From assembly GCA_018266875.1 (NCBI GenBank), contig JAFDZR010000010.1:133172-197171 (forward strand): a stretch of 64,000 nt of DNA. The letters are read 5' to 3'. The stretch is from Bacteroidota bacterium. GTDB taxonomy: Bacteria > Bacteroidota > Ignavibacteria > Tepidaquicellales > Tepidaquicellaceae. The translations under genes were made by a program, and so were the position numbers. Below, piece after piece: positions 34,661 to 43,688 of this stretch. Position 1 is the stretch's first letter, and each line of letters begins with the position of its first letter. The notes below the pieces were generated by a model, which did not search any database, was not told the DNA's origin, and was given only the letters and a program-made list of their open reading frames with translations.

Positions 34661-35764
34661 TTAATCTCTCAACCTCGGGTCCAAAGCATCTCTAAGACCT
34701 TCACCTATAAGATTGTAAGTTACGACTGCAATGAATATCATCATACCCGGAAAAATAGCGAGCCACCATGCATTTGAAGCTCCTCTTGCTTCATTGAGCA
34801 GAGATCCCCAAGTAACAACAGTAGCGCTGACACCGAAACCAAGAAAGCTCAGAGCCGCTTCGGTAAGTATTGCGCCTGCTATCGCAAATGCACCTGAGAC
34901 AAGTACGGGAGCGATAGCATTTGGAATTACATGTCTGAAAATTATCTGTTTATTGGGAAGTCCGATAGAACTTGCCGCAGTAATGTATTCCATATTCCTG
35001 ACTTTAAGTACTTCTCCTCTTATGAGCTTTGCATCGCCTGTCCAGGAAGTTATCCCGATCGCCGCCATAATATACCAGATACTTGATCCGTAAATTGCAA
35101 CAATAGTTATGATAAGAAAGAAAACAGGCAGAGTCACCATGATCTCCACAAATCTCATTATTATAAGATCAACTTTTCCTCCGTAAAATCCGGCAAGAGA
35201 TCCCATTATAATTCCTATAATCAGCGCAATCCCGGCAGCTACAAATCCTACAGACAGAGAAACCCGCGAACCGTGGATCAGACCGGCAAGCAGATCCCTT
35301 CCTATAGCATCAGTTCCTAAATAATGATCGCCTCCAGGTGATCTCAGATTATTAGCAAGATCTATTTCACTCGGACCGTAAGGAACAGGTGTCCATACCA
35401 CGCTTTCGAGTTTGTTCTGATTATCAAGTTCTTTCCAGTTGACATTGATCATATCGGGTTCCCATTTGCTTATTCCTATGGTATTCAGATAATCCTTTAT
35501 AACGGGAAAATAAGTTTCGTTTTTGTAAACAGCATAAAGAGGTTTACTGTCAGCTAGAAAGTCAGCAAAGACAGCAACAAAAATCAGCACAAGGACAATA
35601 TACATTGAAATCATTGCAAGCTTATTTTTCTTATACTGATGTTTAACAAGAGACCAGTAGGAAACGCCGACTTCTTTCTGGGATTCAAGCTGTGATTTGC
35701 TTAAGCCGTTTGAGCCGTTATCTTCAATTTTAGAATTAACTGAAATTTCTTTTTCTTTCTCCAT
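34661..35764 (-). CDS. Peptide ABC transporter permease (OppC/DppC type)
   Basis: This 367-residue permease of the BPD type has an N-terminal membrane segment, a periplasmic insertion of about 110 residues and five further segments. The family motifs GTDAIGRDLLAGLIHGSRVS and the EAA-type loop EYITAASSIGLPNKQIIFRH are present, with EAALSFLGFG downstream. I start it at the ATG at 35764 (MEKEKEISVN), 4 bases after the OppB stop. The open frame runs 27 codons farther upstream, but that would overlap oppB by 77 bases. It pairs with the OppB-type permease upstream. No ATP-binding subunit gene is found in the window. Confidence 0.92.
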   Translation of the reverse strand: MEKEKEISVNSKIEDNGSNGLSKSQLESQKEVGVSYWSLVKHQYKKNKLAMISMYIVLVLIFVAVFADFLADSKPLYAVYKNETYFPVIKDYLNTIGISKWEPDMINVNWKELDNQNKLESVVWTPVPYGPSEIDLANNLRSPGGDHYLGTDAIGRDLLAGLIHGSRVSLSVGFVAAGIALIIGIIMGSLAGFYGGKVDLIIMRFVEIMVTLPVFFLIITIVAIYGSSIWYIMAAIGITSWTGDAKLIRGEVLKVRNMEYITAASSIGLPNKQIIFRHVIPNAIAPVLVSGAFAIAGAILTEAALSFLGFGVSATVVTWGSLLNEARGASNAWWLAIFPGMMIFIAVVTYNLIGEGLRDALDPRLRD

Positions 35765-35768
35765 ATTT

Positions 35769-36785
35769 TTATGCTGTTTTTTTGGTAAATGCAATTCTTG
35801 GATCCACAAACGAATATAATATATCAACCAACAGTATACCAACAACTGTCAGCACTGAGGACAGAACCAGCTCAGCCATTATAAGAGGATAATCCCTGTC
35901 AAGTATTGCCTGAAATGCCAGCTGTCCAATTCCCGGAATAGAGAAGATTGTTTCAATAATAACACTTCCGCCAATCATAGCAGGAAGCAGTCCGCCGAGA
36001 AGAGTAATGATTGGAATTAGCGAATTTCTCAGAGCATGTTTAAGAACTACTTTTCTTTCCGAAAGACCTTTTGCTTTTGCGGTTCTTATGTAGTCCTGTC
36101 TGATAACTTCAAGCATTGAACTTCTCATCTGTCTTGAAAGAAATGCAAAACTCGTAAGACTCGAAATTGTAACAGGCAGGAATAAATGCATGAATCTGTC
36201 TTTCACCTGACCGAGCAATCCCAGTGTATCAAAATCCTCTGACCTGATGCCTGCGGTCGGAAATATTTTGAGATATTCCACATTGCATAAAAAAACTATT
36301 GCCAGCGTAGCAACCCAGAAATTCGGAAGCGAGTAAAGCACAAACAGCAGAACAGTAGTAGTCCTGTCCAGGATTGAATACTGTCTTGCGGCGCTGTATA
36401 TTCCTATTGGGATTGCAATCAGATAAATAAGCATAAATGAGAGCAGACTGATTGTAATTGTAACGGGCAGCCTTTCCAGTATCTTATCGATGACAGGTCT
36501 GTCATCCTTAAAGGAATTTCCGAAATCTCCCTGAAGCATATTACCAATCCAGAGGACATACTGCACATAAAGCGGCTTGTCAAGTCCGAACTTCTTTTTA
36601 TAGAACTCTTTTGCCTGCTCATTCATCAGATTTTTTGAATCTGTCTTCTGAGCTTCCTGAGTCTGCCCGATCTTCATTTCAGTGGGATCGCCGGGAGCAA
36701 GTCTGCAGACAAGAAATGTTATCATTGTAATGATGATAAGAGTCGGAATAAAAAGCAGTATCCGTCTGATTACATAATCTGTCAT
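35769..36785 (-). CDS. Peptide ABC transporter permease (OppB/DppB type)
   Basis: This 338-residue inner-membrane permease starts MTDYVIRRILLFIPTLIIIT, has the early motif LAPGDPTEMK and carries the EAA-type loop DYIRTAKAKGLSERKVVLKH before the final segments. IIETIFSIPGIG is typical of OppB. It forms the translocation pore with the OppC-type subunit for oligopeptides, dipeptides or a related solute. The gene follows the binding-protein gene with a 73-base gap that contains a GC-rich hairpin. Confidence 0.92.
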   Translation of the reverse strand: MTDYVIRRILLFIPTLIIITMITFLVCRLAPGDPTEMKIGQTQEAQKTDSKNLMNEQAKEFYKKKFGLDKPLYVQYVLWIGNMLQGDFGNSFKDDRPVIDKILERLPVTITISLLSFMLIYLIAIPIGIYSAARQYSILDRTTTVLLFVLYSLPNFWVATLAIVFLCNVEYLKIFPTAGIRSEDFDTLGLLGQVKDRFMHLFLPVTISSLTSFAFLSRQMRSSMLEVIRQDYIRTAKAKGLSERKVVLKHALRNSLIPIITLLGGLLPAMIGGSVIIETIFSIPGIGQLAFQAILDRDYPLIMAELVLSSVLTVVGILLVDILYSFVDPRIAFTKKTA

Positions 36786-36820
36786 TTTAGTGAATTAGTA
36801 TTAATGATTATTTATAATAT

Positions 36821-36846
36821 GCCGTCCGCTGTTTTTTACGGACGGC
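36821..36846 (-). terminator. GC-rich hairpin between binding-protein and permease genes (attenuator-like)
   Basis: Arms gccgtccg and cggacggc form a perfect 8-bp stem with a 10-base loop, 12 bases after the binding-protein stop. There is no U-tract on the minus strand, so full termination is unlikely. Such hairpins often protect upstream mRNA or cut downstream expression, which would give more binding protein than permease (inference). Confidence 0.6.
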
Positions 36847-36858
36847 AATCAGAATTAA

Positions 36859-38664
36859 TTATTCTTTATAACGCTGAGCAACAGTCGGCGTCCACCATTC
36901 ATTAAGCAACGGTGAATCAGGATAAGCATACCACCTTGCGTTTTTGAATCTGTCACTGTAAACATATCTCGACGGTTCAGCCCATAAGAACGTTGTCGGC
37001 TGATCATCATAAATTATCTGCTGCCATTTCTTCAGGATCTCCATTCTCTTACTGTCATCAAACTCAACTCTGTTCGCTTCAATCAGTTTATCACTTTCAG
37101 GATTTTTATAACTTATAAAATTGCTTCCTTCTCCCTCTGCCTGTGACGAATGCCAGATCTGATAAGGATCTTCGGGAGTTACTGAAAGCTGCCATGCTGA
37201 ATAACAAGCATCGAATTCATGTTTTTTCGTTTTATCAAGAAATACTGACCATTCATACTCCTGCAGGTCGGCCTGAATCCCCAGCTGTTTAAGCGATTCA
37301 ATCACGACAAGCATAACTTTTTTTCTCTTGGGATTATTGTTGTTAATGAAAGTAAATTTGAAATCGGTTTTCTTTCCGTTTATGACCTTATCAAGGACTC
37401 CGTCGCCATCTGTATCTTTCCATCCCGCTTCAGCAAGAAGCTGTTTTGATTTTTCGGGATTATATTCAATAACAGGAAGATCGTTATTGTAATATTTGCT
37501 TTTAATGAATACCGGAGACTGAACCATTGTTCCCATTCCGTACACTATTTTATCAATCATTGTTTGCCTGTCTATAGCATAACTCAAAGCCCATCTGACT
37601 TTTTTATCATTGAAAAGCGGGCTGTTATTATTCCACGCAATAAAGATATATACAGGCTCAGATACAAGGGCTTTTTTTAGATTGAATTGTTCGGGGTTCT
37701 TTATGTTTTCCACAAAATCAATTGGCTGTATTACGTACATATAATCAACTTCTTTGTTCTTCGCGGCTACTACTGCAGCATTCTGATCCTGAATGATTTT
37801 AAAAACGAGCTTATTTGGAAAATTAGGTGTCCTTCCTTTGTTCCAGTAATTTTCATTTCTTGAAAGTGTTATAGACTGACCTGTTATCCATTTATCCAGT
37901 TTATAAGGTCCGCTGCCAACGACATATTCTGAAAGACGGGAAACATCCTGGGAATTCAGGAAATCCGCGTATTTCTGCATATCGGGATATTTTTTCGGGT
38001 CCAGACTTTTCTGCGCTGCGTCAAGCTGATCCCATGTGAACTTGTCATTCAAATTATCTTTATCCAGTAAATGTTTGGGAGTTATCATCATACTTCCGAG
38101 CGCATAGACAGCTCTGAAATATGGTTTGGACATATTGAATCTTACTTTGAATTTATTGCCGTCGACCAGTTCAACGCTTTTTAGATCTACAAAATAATTT
38201 CTCAGCGCCTGCGCATCGGTAAAAGGATTTTTTATGGTTTTGACGGTAAATATAATATCTTCACCGGTCAGGGGTTTCCCGTCAGAGAAAGTCACATTTT
38301 CTTTCAGGTCAAAAGTATAAGACATTTTATCGTCGCTGATCTCCGGCAGTGATTTGGCAATCAGAGGTACCAGCTCGTAAGTTTCCCTGTTAATATCCAG
38401 TAATGTCTCAAAAATATAAAGATCGATTCCGGAAGCGGATGCATCATTGGTAACGGTTGGATTTAGCTTTTCTGCATCAGACATTTCCTGTTTGATCACC
38501 CAGTCGCCCTGAACAGCTCCGTTCAGATCAGGCTTGGCGAGTTCAGTCAGCTGAACTGTAGCATTTTCACGGCTCTCCGTAGTTTCCTTTTTTCTTCCGC
38601 ATGAAGAGAAAATTATAGTAAAAACTGACAGTACGGTAAATATTGCAATTACAGGTTTATTCAT
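36859..38664 (-). CDS. ABC transporter substrate-binding lipoprotein (SBP family 5), copy 1
   Basis: This 601-residue lipoprotein has a signal peptide ending at FSSC (Cys22), then the large SBP_bac_5 fold used for oligopeptides and other solutes. Family landmarks include LIAKSLPEISDDKMSYTFDL, FSDGKPLTGEDIIFTVK and VVGSGPYKLDKWITGQS. It delivers a solute to the OppB/OppC permeases encoded just downstream. A close paralogue is at 40260-42056; both end with WYAYPDSPLLNEWW and share long identical segments. A calcium-like acidic loop, DTDGDGVLDKV, is present in both copies. Confidence 0.93.
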   Translation of the reverse strand: MNKPVIAIFTVLSVFTIIFSSCGRKKETTESRENATVQLTELAKPDLNGAVQGDWVIKQEMSDAEKLNPTVTNDASASGIDLYIFETLLDINRETYELVPLIAKSLPEISDDKMSYTFDLKENVTFSDGKPLTGEDIIFTVKTIKNPFTDAQALRNYFVDLKSVELVDGNKFKVRFNMSKPYFRAVYALGSMMITPKHLLDKDNLNDKFTWDQLDAAQKSLDPKKYPDMQKYADFLNSQDVSRLSEYVVGSGPYKLDKWITGQSITLSRNENYWNKGRTPNFPNKLVFKIIQDQNAAVVAAKNKEVDYMYVIQPIDFVENIKNPEQFNLKKALVSEPVYIFIAWNNNSPLFNDKKVRWALSYAIDRQTMIDKIVYGMGTMVQSPVFIKSKYYNNDLPVIEYNPEKSKQLLAEAGWKDTDGDGVLDKVINGKKTDFKFTFINNNNPKRKKVMLVVIESLKQLGIQADLQEYEWSVFLDKTKKHEFDACYSAWQLSVTPEDPYQIWHSSQAEGEGSNFISYKNPESDKLIEANRVEFDDSKRMEILKKWQQIIYDDQPTTFLWAEPSRYVYSDRFKNARWYAYPDSPLLNEWWTPTVAQRYKE

Positions 38665-38691
38665 AATATATATTTTTTATTTGTTTAATTT

Positions 38692-39744
38692 TTATTCAAA
38701 GTCGTGCTCAAAATATTCAGTAGTTTTTTCAATACTGATATCATCGTTTTTAAGTATATTATCCGCAGATTTTTTTGATATCTTTTCCTGCAGTTTGCGT
38801 CTGAATTCTTCCGCTGCATTGTAACCATAGTGTTTGCATAAATAGTTCAGGGCGATTACTTCTGCAATTACAGTAATATTTTTCCCGGGAAATATCGGTA
38901 ACTTTATGAGTTCAACTCCGACATCGAGAACATCTACAGTAGAATTATCAAGTCCGGTTCTGTCGTAAGCTTTGTTTTTATCCCAGTCTTCAAGCTCTAC
39001 AATTACTTCAACTCTTTTCTGAAAGCGGATTGACCTTATGCCGAAGATCGAGCTTACATCAATGATCCCGAGTCCCCTGATCTCCATAATATGTTTTGCA
39101 AGAGCGGTACCTGCGCCCATTAGAACACCTTCTCCTTTTTTAGTCATTACGACCACGTCATCTGCAACAAGCCTGTGACCTCTTTCCACCAGATCAAGAG
39201 CAATTTCACTTTTCCCAATTCCTGATTTGCCGGTAAACAAAAGTCCGACTCCGTAAACATCAACAAAGGAGCCGTGCATTATCACCTGTGTTGAAAACTG
39301 ATCATCCAGAAAATCATTAATAAAATATGAAAAACGTGTGGTGGGATATCGAGTTCTGAAAACCGGTTTATTATTCAGTTCGGCAATTTCAATAAGCTCT
39401 TCGGGAACTGTATTGTTATTGGTTACTATTACGCAGGGAATATCAAATGTAAAAAATCCTTCAATGGATTTTTTCCGTTCCTCCGCATTAAGCTGTTCAA
39501 GATAATGTATTTCTGTATTTCCGAAAACCTGTACTCTGTCATAGGTAAAGAGCTTTACATAGCCTGCCAGTGCAAGTCCGGGTCTGTGAATGTCTTTTTC
39601 CGAAATCCTGATTTCCGGGTTTATTTCAGATGGGGTCACCTTTTCAAGTTTGAACCTACCCTTGAATTCTTTATAAAGGAACGCAACCGTTATAAAATCC
39701 TTCTTTATTTCTTTTATATTTTTATACTTACCTGACAACGTCAA
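38692..39744 (-). CDS. hprK: HPr kinase/phosphorylase
   Basis: This 350-residue protein is HPr kinase/phosphorylase, which phosphorylates HPr on serine and reverses the reaction. The P-loop is GKSGIGKSE (172-180), the catalytic His157 is in MHGSFVDVYGVG, and the HprK signature EIRGLGIIDV is at 221-230. It is about 40 residues longer than Bacillus HprK, mainly by a Lys-rich tail. It starts with TTG within a TTGA overlap with the stop of the hpf gene, so the two are translationally coupled. No HPr or enzyme I gene is in the window; an EIIA gene is at 781-1251. Confidence 0.95.
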   Translation of the reverse strand: MTLSGKYKNIKEIKKDFITVAFLYKEFKGRFKLEKVTPSEINPEIRISEKDIHRPGLALAGYVKLFTYDRVQVFGNTEIHYLEQLNAEERKKSIEGFFTFDIPCVIVTNNNTVPEELIEIAELNNKPVFRTRYPTTRFSYFINDFLDDQFSTQVIMHGSFVDVYGVGLLFTGKSGIGKSEIALDLVERGHRLVADDVVVMTKKGEGVLMGAGTALAKHIMEIRGLGIIDVSSIFGIRSIRFQKRVEVIVELEDWDKNKAYDRTGLDNSTVDVLDVGVELIKLPIFPGKNITVIAEVIALNYLCKHYGYNAAEEFRRKLQEKISKKSADNILKNDDISIEKTTEYFEHDFE

Positions 39745-40076
39745 ATGGTCTTTTTGATTTCTTTTTTTGTATTGAACTTATCTGTTTTGTTTTTACCCTT
39801 ATATTTAAGAATCTGAGTTTCGATTTTGTCAACGGCTTTATCAACGGATTTAACAAATTCCTCACTGCTTTCTTTCGCCGTAAAATTCTTATCTTTAATT
39901 TTAATTAAAATTTCACAGATTTTTATGCTGTTTACTGCTTTTTCAAAAGAGAGAATAACATCTGCATAAATTATATCTTCATTATACCTGCTGAGATTTT
40001 CAATCTCACTTTTAATATATTCCTGTAAAGTTTCGTGGGCTTTAAAATGGCGGGAAGTAATGTTGATTTTAATCAT
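39741..40076 (-). CDS. hpf: Ribosome hibernation-promoting factor (short form)
   Basis: This 111-residue protein matches the HPF/YfiA (RaiA) family. It has the beta-alpha fold start MIKINITSRHFKAHETLQEY and the Lys-rich helix EEFVKSVDKAVDKIETQI. It binds the small subunit and helps store ribosomes when growth slows. It lacks the extra C-terminal domain of long HPF. It overlaps hprK by 4 bases. In many Gram-negatives hpf-like and PTS regulatory genes cluster near rpoN, but rpoN is not present here. Confidence 0.93.
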   Translation of the reverse strand: MIKINITSRHFKAHETLQEYIKSEIENLSRYNEDIIYADVILSFEKAVNSIKICEILIKIKDKNFTAKESSEEFVKSVDKAVDKIETQILKYKGKNKTDKFNTKKEIKKTI

Positions 40077-40202
40077 TTTTAAGGATTTTAAAATTTGAGT
40101 AAATTAGGTTCATGGTTTTTGCGAATATGCTAAACTAATTATTTAATTTCAATAATAAATTTATAATAGTTTAAAAAGCGTTTTTTTTCATTAATAAAAA
40201 TG

Positions 40203-40219
40203 CAGAAATGTAATTTCTG
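40203..40219 (-). terminator. Possible weak terminator after binding-protein copy 2
   Basis: A perfect 7-bp stem, cagaaat-tac-atttctg on the minus strand, lies about 40 bases after the binding-protein stop and is followed by CATTTTTATT. The stem is AT-rich, so efficiency is doubtful. It could separate the binding-protein gene from hpf. Confidence 0.4.
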
Positions 40220-40259
40220 AAAGAAATTCATTAATTCATTTGTAAATTACATAAGGCAA

Positions 40260-42056
40260 TCAGTCTTTATACATTTGCCTGTTTGCCGGAACCCACCACT
40301 CATTCAGCAAAGGTGAGTCAGGATATGCATACCATCTTGCATTTTTATATCTTTCACTATAGACATATCTCACCGGTTCGCTCCACAAAAAGGTAACCGG
40401 CTGATCGTCATAAATTACCTGCTGCCATTTATCAAGAATTTCTTTTCTTTTCACATCATCAAAAGTAAGTCTGTTTTCCTCGAGAAGTTTATCACTTTCC
40501 GGATTTTTATAACTCCAGAAATTACTTCCCTCTCCGATTGATTGGGATGAATGCCATATCTGATAAGGATCATCGGCTGTAACTGAAAGCTGCCAGCCGG
40601 CAAAGCAGGCATCGTAATTATGTTTTTTAACCTTATCCAGAAAAACCGACCATTCATATTCCTGTATCCCGGCTTCTATTCCAAGCTGTTTAAGCTGTTC
40701 AATCAGAATCAGAATAACCATTTTCCGTTTAGGGTTGGTATTGTTGGTGAATGTAAACTTGAAATCGGTTTTCTTTCCGTTTATTACTTTATCAAGAATA
40801 CCGTCACCGTCACTATCCTTCCATCCCGCTTCAGCAAGCAGCGTTTTTGCTTTGTCAACATCATAGGGAATTTCCTTGAGATCGGAATTCAGGTATTTGC
40901 TTTTAAAGAAAATGTGAGACTGAATATTCTGACCCATACCATATACAATTTTATCAACTATTGATTTTCTGTCAATTGCATAAGCCATAGCCCATCTTAC
41001 TTTTTTATCTGAAAATATCGGATGGTCATTATTCCATGCAATGTAATTGTAAGAAGGTTCCGTGACAAGAGCTTTCTTTAAACTGAACTGCCCGGGATCT
41101 TTTATATTTTCAACAAAATCAATCGGCTGAATGACCTGCATCTGATCCAATTCTTTGTTTTTTGCTGCTACTACGGCTGCATTCTGATCCTTTATTGTTT
41201 TAAAAATCAGTCTTTGGGGATAATTGGGAAGATCGGATCTGTTCCAGTAGTTTTCATTTCTGACCAGTGTAATGGACTGACCGGTTACCCACTTATCAAG
41301 TTTATAAGGTCCGGTTCCGATCACATATTCTTTGCTTCTTGAGATCTCTTCTTTATTAATGAAATCAGCATACTTCTGAAGTTCCGGATACTTTACCGGA
41401 TCAAAAGACTTCAGAGCTTCTTCAAGTTTTTCCCAGGAAAATTTATCAGTTTCATTGTTTTTATCAAGTATATGTTTCGGAAGTATTTCCATATCACTTA
41501 TTGAATAAATTGCCCGGAAATAGGGTTTTGACATATTGAATCTTACCTTATATTTGTTTCCGTTTACAAGTTCCACACTCTTCACATCAAGAAAATAATT
41601 TCTGTAAGCCTGAGCATCAGTAAACGGATTCTTTATAACTTTTACAGTAAAAATTATATCCTCTCCGGTAAGCGGAACACCGTCAGAGAAAGTTACATTT
41701 TCCTTAAGGTCATATGTATAAGTAAGATGATCTTCGCTTATTTCCGGCAAAGATTTGGCGATAAGAGGTTTTAGTTCATATGTTACTCTGTCAAGGTCCA
41801 TGAGATTTTCGTAAATATACAGAAAGATACCGGAGGCAGTCGCGTCATTAGTCACAATAGGATTCAGCTTTTCAGCATCAGACATTTCATGTCTAATAAT
41901 CCAGTCGCCTGTAAGAGCTCCGGTAGTATCGACGGGCTGAAGTTCCGTCAGAGGAAAACTGCTGTTGCTGTTTTGATTCTGAGTGCTTTTATCCCTTCCG
42001 CAGGAAAAAAGGACTATAGCGGAAACCAACAAGATAATTAGATTAGATCTTTTCAT
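40260..42056 (-). CDS. ABC transporter substrate-binding lipoprotein (SBP family 5), copy 2
   Basis: This 598-residue lipoprotein (signal peptide ending LFSC, Cys19) is a paralogue of the binding protein at 36859-38664. They share long nearly identical blocks such as GDWIIRHEMSDAEKLNP (WVIKQEMSDAEKLNP in copy 1) and the same acidic DSDGDGILDKV loop. No permease gene is attached to this copy. It may feed the same OppB/OppC channel with a different solute preference, which is inference. It is separated from hpf by a 183-base gap. Confidence 0.93.
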   Translation of the reverse strand: MKRSNLIILLVSAIVLFSCGRDKSTQNQNSNSSFPLTELQPVDTTGALTGDWIIRHEMSDAEKLNPIVTNDATASGIFLYIYENLMDLDRVTYELKPLIAKSLPEISEDHLTYTYDLKENVTFSDGVPLTGEDIIFTVKVIKNPFTDAQAYRNYFLDVKSVELVNGNKYKVRFNMSKPYFRAIYSISDMEILPKHILDKNNETDKFSWEKLEEALKSFDPVKYPELQKYADFINKEEISRSKEYVIGTGPYKLDKWVTGQSITLVRNENYWNRSDLPNYPQRLIFKTIKDQNAAVVAAKNKELDQMQVIQPIDFVENIKDPGQFSLKKALVTEPSYNYIAWNNDHPIFSDKKVRWAMAYAIDRKSIVDKIVYGMGQNIQSHIFFKSKYLNSDLKEIPYDVDKAKTLLAEAGWKDSDGDGILDKVINGKKTDFKFTFTNNTNPKRKMVILILIEQLKQLGIEAGIQEYEWSVFLDKVKKHNYDACFAGWQLSVTADDPYQIWHSSQSIGEGSNFWSYKNPESDKLLEENRLTFDDVKRKEILDKWQQVIYDDQPVTFLWSEPVRYVYSERYKNARWYAYPDSPLLNEWWVPANRQMYKD

Positions 42057-42142
42057 ATAAAATCTTTGTGTTTTTTCGTGAAATTTTTTTTGATAGTAAA
42101 TATTCTAATTGATTTATTCAAGTGAATGTAATATTTTTAAAA

Positions 42143-42679
42143 ATGAATGAGGTGTCAGGAGTTAAAGAGTTTAATTATACAGACGAAAAAACGCCTAAAA
42201 AAGTTTATTTTGTTATACTGATATTTTCAACTGTATGGCTGATACTTATTTTTTCCGCACCTTTATTAAAAAGCCTTGGCGGGCTTTATGAGAAAATGTC
42301 TTCATTCCTGTATTTATTTTTTTCACCGGTATGTCATCAGGAAGATGCAAGGTCCTTTCATATATTCAATGAAAAGATCGCCGTTTGTTCCAGATGCCTT
42401 TGGATCTATACCGGTTTCCTGTCCGGAACAATAATTTACCCCTTGAAATACAGACTGACGAATCTGAATCCGCCTTCGGTTTTCTTTTTAATTACTGCAT
42501 CAGTACTGCTTGGTCTTGATGTGCTGCTTGACGGGGCGGGAATTTTCAGGAACACCTTTTTTTCAAGATCCTTAACGGGATTTATTATTGGTTCGGTTCT
42601 TCCGTTTTATCTGATCCCCGGTTTCACGAGATTTTTTTCAGAAGTAAATCTATTTTTAAAAAATAAATTCATCAGCTGA
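42143..42679 (+). CDS. DUF2085 membrane protein
   Basis: This protein of 178 residues has about four membrane segments and the DUF2085 core: SPVCHQEDARSFHIFNE followed by IAVCSRCLWIYTGFLSG. The Cys/His pattern CHQ...CSRC could bind metal or heme, but nothing is established. I start at the ATG at 42143 (MNEVSG); an upstream GTG at 42122 would add seven residues. It is the first of three short, tightly spaced membrane-protein genes. Confidence 0.85.
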   Translation: MNEVSGVKEFNYTDEKTPKKVYFVILIFSTVWLILIFSAPLLKSLGGLYEKMSSFLYLFFSPVCHQEDARSFHIFNEKIAVCSRCLWIYTGFLSGTIIYPLKYRLTNLNPPSVFFLITASVLLGLDVLLDGAGIFRNTFFSRSLTGFIIGSVLPFYLIPGFTRFFSEVNLFLKNKFIS

Positions 42680-42684
42680 TCATT

Positions 42685-43185
42685 ATGCAGTCAAACAATA
42701 AATTGTTTCCGGTTCTTATCGGAACACTTACAATGTGTGTAATAGCCTTATTTCCGATACTGAATCTTCTTAATGTCTTTTGCTGCGCGGGTATAATGAT
42801 CGGAGGATTTGCAGGTGTTACTGCTTACAATAAACAGCTTATAAAAACAGGATTACTTCTGAATGCCAGGGACGGCGGAATGATTGGAATTCTCAGCGGG
42901 ATATTGTCAGCTGTTATTGTGACAGGTTTCGGATTGCTGCTTAGTCTGTTTTCCACACAAAATCCAATGACCGATGTGATGAACAGTTTTGATCAGCTTG
43001 GTTTTAATATTCCGGAACAGGCAAGAGTATATCTGGAAAGATTTTCAAACGAGATAAATGAGCACGGATTTTCTCCGACATTAACAATATTCTCCTTTAT
43101 AATTAATCTTATAATTTATCCCTTATTCGGAGCAGCCGGCGCTCTGATCGCCGTTTCAATTTTCAAAAAGAAAAGCACTGTTTGA
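42685..43185 (+). CDS. Small membrane protein of unknown function
   Basis: This 166-residue protein has about four hydrophobic segments: residues 10-50 (two, including FCCAGIMIGGFAG), about 65-90, and the C-terminal 130-158. A central amphipathic loop carries VYLERFSNEINEHGF. I do not recognise a named family. It sits 5 bases after the DUF2085 gene and 1 base before the DUF2752 gene, so the three are surely cotranscribed. Confidence 0.75.
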   Translation: MQSNNKLFPVLIGTLTMCVIALFPILNLLNVFCCAGIMIGGFAGVTAYNKQLIKTGLLLNARDGGMIGILSGILSAVIVTGFGLLLSLFSTQNPMTDVMNSFDQLGFNIPEQARVYLERFSNEINEHGFSPTLTIFSFIINLIIYPLFGAAGALIAVSIFKKKSTV

Positions 43186-43186
43186 A

Positions 43187-43621
43187 TTGAAATTCTTTTC
43201 AGTGCAGAAGGTCAGTTCCGCAGAAGCAAAAAAGATCAGACTTTTTTTAATTCTCTCCTTATTATTTATTTTTATTTCAACATATCTGTCCCCGTCAAAA
43301 CTGATAAGGAATTTTCTGCCCGGGATTTTTCACAGGGAGAGCAACTGTCTGCTTCTTAATATAACAGGGATCCCATGCCCGTTCTGCGGAATGACAAGGT
43401 CCTTTGAGGAACTGATAAAGTTCAATTTCATGAATACCTTTTATTACAACCCTTCTTCAGTATTTATCTTTACATTTTTAGCATCTATATCTTTAGTTAT
43501 TTTTGTACTGAGCGTTTATAATTATAAGATAAGTATAAATTCCGGCAGAAAAACTTTTATTGCTTTTGCCGCTGTTCTATTAACAGTATGGATCATTAAC
43601 ATCATATTCGGACATTACTGA
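43187..43621 (+). CDS. DUF2752 membrane protein
   Basis: This 144-residue protein matches DUF2752, recognised by the motif GIPCPFCGMTRSFEEL with its CPFC pair and conserved Gly-Met-Thr-Arg, followed by membrane segments. Family function is unknown. It starts with TTG one base after the upstream stop. Its neighbour two genes upstream (DUF2085) also carries a conserved Cys motif near the membrane. Confidence 0.88.
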   Translation: MKFFSVQKVSSAEAKKIRLFLILSLLFIFISTYLSPSKLIRNFLPGIFHRESNCLLLNITGIPCPFCGMTRSFEELIKFNFMNTFYYNPSSVFIFTFLASISLVIFVLSVYNYKISINSGRKTFIAFAAVLLTVWIINIIFGHY

Positions 43622-43688
43622 GCATGATAGTAATATTAAATGATCCTCTGTAAAATTTTACTTTTTCAATTTTATAAAAAAATTTAAC

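Noticed and set aside
35765-35845. N-terminal extension of the OppC-type permease overlapping the OppB-type gene
   Set aside because: The extra 27 residues overlap the end of the upstream permease gene in another frame, while an ATG at 35764 gives a normal N-terminus and a 4-base gap.
42122-42142. GTG start for the DUF2085 protein
   Set aside because: It adds seven residues (VNVIFLK) with no family support, and the ATG at 42143 is adequate.
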